A stretch of DNA of 35,724 bases from Pseudoalteromonas atlantica (GTDB taxonomy: Bacteria > Pseudomonadota > Gammaproteobacteria > Enterobacterales > Alteromonadaceae), in NCBI GenBank assembly GCA_007988745.1, contig BJUT01000045.1:1-35724 (forward strand), in the 5' to 3' direction. Shown one piece after another: positions 25,487 to 31,711 of this stretch. How positions within the stretch are numbered: the stretch's first letter is position 1; the number at the start of each line of letters is the position of its first letter. The notes beneath the pieces are model-generated. The model saw nothing but the letters and a program-made list of their open reading frames with translations. It ran no database searches and had not been told where the DNA came from. The translations under genes and the position numbers were made by a program.

Positions 25487-26663
25487 CGTTTATCGATACA
25501 ATACTAAGCAACATGGTGATAACCACAGAACCTACTACTCCACCCATTACTAAAATCAGTAATGGTTCTAGCATAGCTGTAAATTTAACAAGCCATTGCT
25601 CAAAACTTAATCTTGAGCGTTGAGCTATTTCGGTGAATGAGCTTGTAAGCGTGCCACTTTCTTCACCCACGGAAATTAGCGAAATACCAATATCATCAAA
25701 TAACGTTAATTTAGCTAACTCGTCACTTAATACGCCGCCAGCAGATACTGATAATACAATATTTTTTAAGCTTTTCTTTAATTTAGGATTTATTACGGTT
25801 TCGCTGGCTAGCTGCAACCCCGAAGATAAACTTACGCCACTTTCTAATGTCAACTGCAATGATGTGGCAAAGCGTATTCGATCTGATTGCTTAATTATAG
25901 TGCGTATTAAAGGCAAGTTTACTGTTGCCTGTATCATTTTTATTTTAAACTCATGATTTTGAAAGGCAAAAATTAAACCTGATATCATTGCTAAAATGCA
26001 TACTAGTAAATGAAGCTGATAATTCTGTATCCATTGTGATGCGTCAATAAGTACTTGCGTGTAGGTAGGAACATCATCGACGGAATCAAACATTGATGAC
26101 ATGCTCGGTATAACAAAGTTAAAAATAGCCCAAATAGCGGTAATACATACTATAAGTATAAAAAAGGGATATGTTATTGCTTGAATTACCTTATTGCGCA
26201 GCGCATTTTGAAACAAAAGGTTTTGACTAAGTCTATTGAATACTTGAGGCAAGTTACCTGTACTCTCTCCTATTTTAACCATTTCTACAAATAAAGTAGA
26301 AAACGCCTCTGGCCTTTTTGCGAGTGCATCGCTTAATAAAGCGCCTTGTTTTATATCAGAAAGTACCGAAGACCATACTAAACCGATTGCCGATTTTTGA
26401 TTTGACTTTACAAGCACAGAAAGTGCTTTATCAATTTTCAGTCCATTTTTAAGCAGCGTTGCTAATTGATTTGTCGATTGCTCCAGATCAGCTAAGGTGA
26501 TTCTTTTTCGTTGCCTTGCTTGGTAAGTTGCATTTACCTTAATAACTAATTTGTAATCTTGCTTTAATTTAGAAAACGCTTCTTTTTCATTTTCGGCAGA
26601 GATTTCTCCGTTTACAGTTTCGCCGCTATGAGAGTAAGCTTTATACTTATATAGTTGGCTCAT
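25473..26663 (-). CDS. gspF: GspF inner-membrane platform protein
   Basis: The polytopic core of the pseudopilus assembly platform. The 396-residue length is standard. Seen: an N-terminal YKYKAYSHSGETVNGEISAENEKEA segment (5-29, split here by eye), two cytoplasmic GspF domains each with the GxSLSxxL-like helix patterns (LLSDALAKRPEAFSTLFVEMVKIGESTGNL and SVSAGGVLSDELAK), and three membrane helices at about 158-185, 217-235 and 365-393. It overlaps gspE by 4 bases and gspH by 14. Confidence 0.92.
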   Translation of the reverse strand: MSQLYKYKAYSHSGETVNGEISAENEKEAFSKLKQDYKLVIKVNATYQARQRKRITLADLEQSTNQLATLLKNGLKIDKALSVLVKSNQKSAIGLVWSSVLSDIKQGALLSDALAKRPEAFSTLFVEMVKIGESTGNLPQVFNRLSQNLLFQNALRNKVIQAITYPFFILIVCITAIWAIFNFVIPSMSSMFDSVDDVPTYTQVLIDASQWIQNYQLHLLVCILAMISGLIFAFQNHEFKIKMIQATVNLPLIRTIIKQSDRIRFATSLQLTLESGVSLSSGLQLASETVINPKLKKSLKNIVLSVSAGGVLSDELAKLTLFDDIGISLISVGEESGTLTSSFTEIAQRSRLSFEQWLVKFTAMLEPLLILVMGGVVGSVVITMLLSIVSINDVSF

Positions 26664-28342
26664 CCTGCCACCCTCATAACTTCTTCAACCGTTGTAGTCC
26701 CTTGGATTGCTTTTAATAAACCATCTTGCTTTAAGCTTCGCAGGTTTTTGTCTTCCATTAGTTGATAAAGGTGATCTAAAAGCTTTTCATCTTTAGGGAT
26801 TTTTTTAATATCGCTATCACAAGGAAGGTACTCTAAAAAAGCAACACGGCCCGAGTAACCAGTATGCTCGCAATGATCGCAACCTACAGCTTGGTGTAAC
26901 TTAATGTTTTGTAAAGGAGCTAGTTTATTTAGTGTATATTTAGCAATAAGTTCTTGGCTTTCTTCTTGCTCTAACGGTTTCTTACAATGGTTACATAAAG
27001 TCCTAGCAAGACGCTGCGCCATGATTGAAACTAAACCCGCATTAAGTAGGTATTCTTCTATACCTAAATCCATTAAACGGGTATAAGCTGAGGGCGCATC
27101 ATTAGTATGAACAGTACTAAATACTAAATGCCCTGTTAATGCAGATTGCAAAGCAATTTTCGCTGTTTCGTTATCTCGGATTTCACCAACCATAATAACA
27201 TCAGGATCTTGGCGTACTATACTTCTTAAACCTGCAGAAAAATCAAATCCAATATCTGAATTTACTTGCACTTGGTTTACGCCGGCTAGTTGGTACTCAA
27301 TAGGATCCTCTAAGGTGATAATTTTTATATCGGGTTTATTTATCTGATTTAAAAAAGAATATAATGAAGTTGTTTTACCTGACCCTGTAGGGCCTGTCAT
27401 TAAAATAACACCAGATGTACGCTTTAGATCTTGGTTTATATAATCTATTAAATCTTCCGAGTAACCTAAAGTACCTAAATCGAATTTAACCGCATTTTTT
27501 ATTAAAAAACGCATTACAACACTTTCACCTACCCCTAGTGGTAATGTTGAGCAACGTATATCTAAGTCTGTAGAGCCTGCTTTCATTTCGATTTTGCCAT
27601 CTTGTGGTCGGCGCTTTTCGGCTATATCCATACCCGATAAGATTTTTATTCTGGAGATAACGGCAAGCTGCAGACTATGTGGGATTGGATCAGCTTCTTT
27701 TAAAATGCCATCGATTCTATAACGGGCACGATATCGCCCGTCCACAGGTTCAATGTGTAAATCAGAGGCACCCAACTTAACACCTTTATTTATAAGGCTA
27801 TTCACTAAATTAACTGTAGGTGCCCCTAACGCGAGCTCTTTAAGTGCGGCTACATTATCTGATGAAACTATTAAATCGGGCTGCTGCTGGAAAAGCGCTT
27901 TAAATTGCTCGCTGAGAAGCTCAAAATCTTTTTTTGATAAAGCAAAAAAATCTATTTCAAAATCTAGAAACCTTAGATAATCCAAGCCATCCATATTATG
28001 TGGGGAAGCAAACCCCAGCTTAAGCGTTTTATTATTTATTTCTAGTGGCAATAGCTGTGCTGAGAGTAGAAAGTCTGTATTGACAGCCTCTAACGCTTTT
28101 ATATCTGCTTGATCTAGCTGCAGTGGCTGAGTCCACCTACCACATTTTAATAAATCAGCGTACATAATACTTAGCTGATCTTCATCGATCCAACCAGAAT
28201 TTAATAAAAGAACATCTAACTTCTCTGATGTTGCATTTTGGTATTCAAGCGCTTGAGACAGCCTATTTGCATCAATTAAATTGTGTGCGGTTACATATTC
28301 CTTTATTTTAGTATTCCACATCAGCGTCTTCACCCTCGCCAC
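26660..28342 (-). CDS. gspE: GspE secretion ATPase
   Basis: The hexameric cytoplasmic ATPase that drives pseudopilus assembly. Of 560 residues, the first 150 or so form the N1/N2 domains that would contact GspL. The catalytic part shows SDLHIEP (193-199), RRPQDGK (244-250), Walker A GPTGSGKT (317-324), the Asp box TLEDPIE (343-349), Walker B DPDVIMVGEIRD (379-390) and the His box STVHTND (409-415). A tetracysteine zinc motif is present as CNHC (450-453) and CDHC (488-491). The start at 28342 overlaps gspG by 35 bases; the in-frame ATG at 28321 is an alternative. All catalytic residues look intact. Confidence 0.95.
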   Translation of the reverse strand: MARVKTLMWNTKIKEYVTAHNLIDANRLSQALEYQNATSEKLDVLLLNSGWIDEDQLSIMYADLLKCGRWTQPLQLDQADIKALEAVNTDFLLSAQLLPLEINNKTLKLGFASPHNMDGLDYLRFLDFEIDFFALSKKDFELLSEQFKALFQQQPDLIVSSDNVAALKELALGAPTVNLVNSLINKGVKLGASDLHIEPVDGRYRARYRIDGILKEADPIPHSLQLAVISRIKILSGMDIAEKRRPQDGKIEMKAGSTDLDIRCSTLPLGVGESVVMRFLIKNAVKFDLGTLGYSEDLIDYINQDLKRTSGVILMTGPTGSGKTTSLYSFLNQINKPDIKIITLEDPIEYQLAGVNQVQVNSDIGFDFSAGLRSIVRQDPDVIMVGEIRDNETAKIALQSALTGHLVFSTVHTNDAPSAYTRLMDLGIEEYLLNAGLVSIMAQRLARTLCNHCKKPLEQEESQELIAKYTLNKLAPLQNIKLHQAVGCDHCEHTGYSGRVAFLEYLPCDSDIKKIPKDEKLLDHLYQLMEDKNLRSLKQDGLLKAIQGTTTVEEVMRVAG

Positions 28343-28712
28343 CTAATTTGCCATCACGCCCAAAGCTTTTTAAAACAAACATATCACTATTAGCTTCTGA
28401 GCTGGCAGAATAGCTATATTCGTTACCCCAAGGATCTAGTGGTATTTTTTGTGGGAAATATGGTCCATCCCATTGTCTTTTAGTACTTTGGAGTAACTCA
28501 TTTAAGGTGTCGGGATAATAGCCAATATCAAGACGATATGAGTCAAGAGCAGTCGCGATTACTTGCATTTGCGCTTTCGCCGTCCCCTCTCTGGCAGAAT
28601 CCACTTTACTAAACATGCGAGGTGCAACAATTGAAGCTAAAAGGCCTAAAATAACCATAACAATTAGCAGTTCCACGAGTGTAAAACCGGAGCTTTTAAA
28701 TTTGTATTTCAT
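28308..28712 (-). CDS. gspG: GspG major pseudopilin
   Basis: The main subunit of the pseudopilus. The N-terminal motif SSG-FTLVELLIVMVILGLLAS has the prepilin-peptidase site after Gly with Glu at +5. The C-terminus has the DPWGNEYSYS strand and the Gly/Asp-rich loop GRDGKLGGEGEDADV, the calcium-binding loop of GspG, which separates it from type IV pilins. I place the start at 28712 because GGA lies 7 bases before it. An in-frame ATG at 28724 has no ribosome-binding site. It is the first gene of an 11-gene gsp run, an order different from the usual C-to-N series. Confidence 0.93.
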   Translation of the reverse strand: MKYKFKSSGFTLVELLIVMVILGLLASIVAPRMFSKVDSAREGTAKAQMQVIATALDSYRLDIGYYPDTLNELLQSTKRQWDGPYFPQKIPLDPWGNEYSYSASSEANSDMFVLKSFGRDGKLGGEGEDADVEY

Positions 28713-28743
28713 AATCAAATCCATGACGTTTTGTTTTTTAGAT

Positions 28744-28771
28744 AAAAAAGGAGGCTTTTTATTTAGCCCCC
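28744..28771 (-). terminator. Intrinsic terminator after the dsbA-like gene
   Basis: On the minus strand a GGGGGCT arm (28771-28765) pairs with AGCCTCC (28756-28750) through one G-U pair, with an 8-base loop, followed by a run of T (28749-28744). It lies between the dsbA-like stop and gspG. No convincing promoter follows it before gspG, so read-through may feed the type II operon. Confidence 0.75.
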
Positions 28772-28809
28772 AAATTTATCACAGCTAAAAAGCAATGCAA
28801 CTACATTCA

Positions 28810-29526
28810 CTATTTAGATTTTGTTACTTCATCTATTACAGAACCAAACTTTTCTAAACTTCCAGCACCTGTCAATATTTGGTAATTAGTAATGTAATTA
28901 CCTTCTTTTTTACCAATTATAAAGGTTGGCGTTGAAGATAGACCCAGTTCTGCAGCATCTTGTAGCGAACGGGTAACAACATTATGAACATCAGTATTTG
29001 CCAAACAAGCGTCAAACTGCTCTTGATCTAAGTTAAAATCTTTTACAATTTCATCTAAAGAGGCTTTAGCCATAGACTTGCCAAGTTCAAATAAACGGTC
29101 TTTTACGTTTTCGTATTGATCCTGTTCATTGGCACAACGCAACGTTACTGCAGCGTAGGGTGCTTTAGGGTGTAAACTTGCTAGCGGAAATTCACGTGCC
29201 GAAACAGCTAATTTGTTTGTATCAACATATTTAGCTTTTAACTCTGGCCATACTGTTTGCTGAAACTTTTTGCAATATGGACAGTGTAAGTCTGTAAACT
29301 CTATCATTACTACTTCAGCATCTTTACTACCAATCCAAATAGCTTCTGAAGATAATTCAATTTTTTCTGGTCGAACTAGCGCACCTAAGCCTACTTTAAT
29401 AGCAACTTGTCTTTGCACTTTCTTTAATTGCGCAAGCTCTTTTTTTAACTCTTCACTTTCATTGTTTTGTGTGCTTTGACACCCTGATAAAATAACAACA
29501 AAACAAAGTAATAATAGCTTTTTCAT
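28810..29526 (-). CDS. DsbA-like thioredoxin-fold lipoprotein
   Basis: A periplasmic thiol-disulfide oxidoreductase of the DsbA/BdbD type, anchored as a lipoprotein. Lipobox LSGC ends at Cys16. A helical linker rich in Lys/Glu/Gln (about 20-45) holds the catalytic domain off the membrane. The active site is CPYC (82-85) within FTDLHCPYCKKF, and the cis-proline loop is SSTPTF about 120 residues later. Total length is 238. It sits between the S-layer gene and the gsp operon, separated from each by an intrinsic terminator. Role in disulfide formation or isomerisation of the exported protein is inferred from position. AGGA lies 7 bases before the start. Confidence 0.88.
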   Translation of the reverse strand: MKKLLLLCFVVILSGCQSTQNNESEELKKELAQLKKVQRQVAIKVGLGALVRPEKIELSSEAIWIGSKDAEVVMIEFTDLHCPYCKKFQQTVWPELKAKYVDTNKLAVSAREFPLASLHPKAPYAAVTLRCANEQDQYENVKDRLFELGKSMAKASLDEIVKDFNLDQEQFDACLANTDVHNVVTRSLQDAAELGLSSTPTFIIGKKEGNYITNYQILTGAGSLEKFGSVIDEVTKSK

Positions 29527-29543
29527 TAATATTCCTTTTGATT

Positions 29544-29572
29544 AAAAAAAACCCCCGCTTAAGCGAGGGTTT
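29544..29572 (-). terminator. Strong intrinsic terminator after the S-layer gene
   Basis: On the minus strand AACCCTCGC... pairs with ...GCGGGGGTT around a TTAA turn (arms 29561-29572 and 29550-29560, one G-U pair), followed by eight T (29551-29544). It lies 29 bases after the stop of the S-layer gene. It would end most transcripts there and leave some read-through to the dsbA-like gene. Confidence 0.85.
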
Positions 29573-29600
29573 ATCAGTAAATAACTAAATTAGTTAATTA

Positions 29601-31418
29601 TTACTGGCTCCATACATTGCGGTCAAGTACTGGCATTACACGGTCAGAACCACCCACTACACGTTGTACAGATACACCGTGAACTGTGTCACGTGGTGCT
29701 GTTACAGTGAAAGTAAGTGAATGACGCTTAGTACCAGCAGCAGCGTTAGCACCTAAGTCACCTGCAGCGTAACCGCCGTCAGCGCCTGTGTAACCTGCTT
29801 GTTCAACAGCTTCTTCGATTAGGTCTGGAACAAAGTAAACTACTGAAGACTGAGCAGCAACAGTACCAAGTTTAACAGCTGTTACTTTACGGTTGTTAGT
29901 AGTACCGTCAGCTGACTCACCAAATACGTCTACAGTTACTTCTGCTGCTTCGTCATGCTCGTTTGTTACACGTACAAAGTTACCTTCGCCGTTTACAGCG
30001 TATGGTACTTTAAGTACTGCACCGTTAACACCGATTTCGTGTGAACGAACAGTCATCTCACAGTGGTCAATGTAGTTAGCATCGTCAAAGTCTAGTGTGT
30101 AGTTAGTATCAACAGCATAGTTAAAGTTCATTACGCCGTCAGCTTGAAGATTTGAAACTGCGTAGAAAACTTCGTTATATGCTGCACCATAAAGCGTTTC
30201 ATCAGTAACAGGGCGAGGGTTAGCTTCAGCTGTACCGTTATCCCATGCTGGAGTAAACACATCTATAGCTTGAGTGTCGTATACGCGAGCAGCAGCTTTA
30301 GTTAAACCAAAGGTACCCCATACAGCGCCGTTATCAAGCTCAAACTGATCTTTTGGAACATTATCAGCGTCTAAACGTGCATTGAAAGCGCCCATACGTA
30401 CAGATGCGCCAGGAGCACCTGAAGCAACGAATGAGGTTTCTAAGTAATCATCAACCTGAAGATCAATACTACGGTCTAAAAGTGCTTCACGATCGTAGAA
30501 AGCTGATTTGTAAACAACTTGAGTTTGACGAGCTACTAATTGATTTGCAGCTGTTGGATCAAACACGAATTCAGTACGCGCTGTAATAGCTTGACCTAAT
30601 GAGTTAGTGCTTTCTGCATTTACATCAGCTTCAGCTGTCACAACGTCTTGGAAAGCGTAAAACTGCGCAGAAATGTCTGCAATTTTAGTGTTTGGAGAAA
30701 TTGCACCAAGAATACTGTAACCATTACCACCATCTGTAACAGCTTCAAGCGCTTTCAAGCTTACAGATGCCGAAACATCAGCAGTTGTACACTCATCATT
30801 AGCAATTAGGATACCTACAGGATCTACTTCGCTTCCTAAAGTACCAGCGTCTTCACCAGTAGAAACACGAGAGAACGCTAAACGCGTACCCGCACCGATA
30901 GTAATACCAGCTTTAGTGATGAAAGTAATTTCAGACTCACCATCAACTTGACCATCTGAAGAAGCTACAGCTTCTATTCGAGCAGCACCGTCTTCATCAG
31001 TGTGCTTAACTAGGTGGATTTGGTTTGCGTTACCGTCGAACACAGCACCCGTTAATTTAAACTTAAGCTTAGTACCACCTGGGATATCAGTAGTTGGAAT
31101 GTAAACGATTTGCTGGTCGCGACCTGCATCATTTACTGTAATATCATCGCCATCGATATCATCAAAATCGATTGGTAAGTTACCAGTTAGCTCGTATGCA
31201 ATTTTTGTTTCATCGATAGGTGCTAAAGTAGTTTCACCAGCACCAGAACGTGTAATTTCACAAGCTGCGCCAGTATACTTTTGATCAAACGCTGAAACGC
31301 CAGCATTATCACCAGTTTTGTAAATTTCAAAACATGCTTCCGTACCAGCATATGCGTTACCTGCTAACACAGCTGTTACTGCTGCAGGGATTAGAGCGAG
31401 TTTAGTAAAACGCTTCAT
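29601..31418 (-). CDS. Probable S-layer protein (Slr4-like), secreted
   Basis: A secreted protein of 605 residues with a signal peptide cleaved after AYA (residue 24), leaving a mature chain of 581 residues (about 60 kDa). It is acidic and Asp-rich (for example DFDDIDGDD, 84-92), Thr/Val/Ala/Gly-rich, with beta-strand-like alternation throughout and no membrane anchor or SLH domain. Four cysteines (29, 53, 210, 453) could form two disulfides. The C-terminus ends VQRVVGGSDRVMPVLDRNVWSQ after residue 583. Size, composition, strong promoter, long leader, terminator and neighbouring secretion genes fit the Slr4 S-layer family of Pseudoalteromonas, recalled rather than aligned. I start at 31418 (AAGGAG 6-7 bases upstream). 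A GTG-started extension to 31457 would bury the signal peptide. Confidence 0.75.
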   Translation of the reverse strand: MKRFTKLALIPAAVTAVLAGNAYAGTEACFEIYKTGDNAGVSAFDQKYTGAACEITRSGAGETTLAPIDETKIAYELTGNLPIDFDDIDGDDITVNDAGRDQQIVYIPTTDIPGGTKLKFKLTGAVFDGNANQIHLVKHTDEDGAARIEAVASSDGQVDGESEITFITKAGITIGAGTRLAFSRVSTGEDAGTLGSEVDPVGILIANDECTTADVSASVSLKALEAVTDGGNGYSILGAISPNTKIADISAQFYAFQDVVTAEADVNAESTNSLGQAITARTEFVFDPTAANQLVARQTQVVYKSAFYDREALLDRSIDLQVDDYLETSFVASGAPGASVRMGAFNARLDADNVPKDQFELDNGAVWGTFGLTKAAARVYDTQAIDVFTPAWDNGTAEANPRPVTDETLYGAAYNEVFYAVSNLQADGVMNFNYAVDTNYTLDFDDANYIDHCEMTVRSHEIGVNGAVLKVPYAVNGEGNFVRVTNEHDEAAEVTVDVFGESADGTTNNRKVTAVKLGTVAAQSSVVYFVPDLIEEAVEQAGYTGADGGYAAGDLGANAAAGTKRHSLTFTVTAPRDTVHGVSVQRVVGGSDRVMPVLDRNVWSQ

Positions 31419-31450
31419 TTTTATCTCCTTGACCTTTAAATGTGCCTGTA

Positions 31451-31483
31451 TTAGCACGTTAGTTTTAAAACTGTTTTTGCTAA
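31451..31483 (-). repeat. Nested inverted repeats in the S-layer mRNA leader
   Basis: TTAGCA (31451-31456) and TGCTAA (31478-31483) are reverse complements and enclose the perfect 12-base palindrome AGTTTTAAAACT (31461-31472). On the mRNA this would fold just after the stop of the leader ORF, 33-65 bases before the S-layer start. It may stabilise the leader or respond to translation of the leader ORF. Confidence 0.45.
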
Positions 31484-31518
31484 CTAAAACTAGTTACCAG
31501 AAATATTCTTAAACTCAT
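31480..31518 (-). CDS. Possible 12-residue leader peptide before the S-layer gene
   Basis: In the predicted S-layer leader the minus strand has GAGGAG (31530-31525), a 6-base spacer, then ATG at 31518 opening the ORF MSLRIFLVTSFS and a TAG stop at 31480. The ribosome-binding site is as good as that of the S-layer gene itself. It lies 61 bases upstream of the S-layer ATG and overlaps the first arm of the leader hairpin. It could be a translated leader peptide, a standby ribosome site, or chance. It has no recognisable function. Confidence 0.4.
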   Translation of the reverse strand: MSLRIFLVTSFS

Positions 31519-31559
31519 CCGATACTCCTCAAAAAGAAGCATCAGTTCGAGGTAGGGCA

Positions 31560-31588
31560 ATTATGATAACTTAGGTTACTAAATTCAA
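31560..31588 (-). promoter_or_regulatory. Predicted sigma-70 promoter of the S-layer gene
   Basis: On the minus strand TTGAAT (31588-31583) and CATAAT (31565-31560) are separated by exactly 17 bases, matching consensus at four and five of six positions. Transcription would begin near 31553, giving a leader of about 135 bases. Long structured leaders are common on S-layer mRNAs. This is the best-matching promoter I see in the window. Confidence 0.65.
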
Positions 31589-31620
31589 GGGTTTATTAAT
31601 AAAAATGCCGCATAAATAAT

Positions 31621-31651
31621 AAAAAAAAGGTTGAATAATGTTCAACCTTTT
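31621..31651 (-). terminator. Intrinsic terminator after the large SLBB protein gene
   Basis: An 11-bp perfect stem (31625-31635 with 31641-31651, loop TAATG) is followed on the minus strand by eight T (31628-31621, the first four shared with the stem). It lies about 60 bases after the stop of the SLBB gene and just upstream of the S-layer promoter. The two genes are therefore transcribed separately. Confidence 0.8.
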
Positions 31652-31711
31652 GAATATTAAGACTTTTAATTATTATTATTATAGTAACTTTTTATGAACA
31701 TTTGTCCCGAA

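Noticed and set aside
19122..28712. The gsp run as a type IV or MSHA pilus operon
   Set aside because: GspG has the calcium-loop C-terminus, a GspK-type minor pseudopilin with helical insert is present, and there is no pilT/pilM or adhesin gene. The set fits type II secretion better.
31419..31457. 13-codon N-terminal extension of the S-layer gene starting at GTG 31457
   Set aside because: The extension has no ribosome-binding site, contains the strong AAGGAG of the downstream ATG within its own codons, and would place a polar stretch before a good signal peptide.
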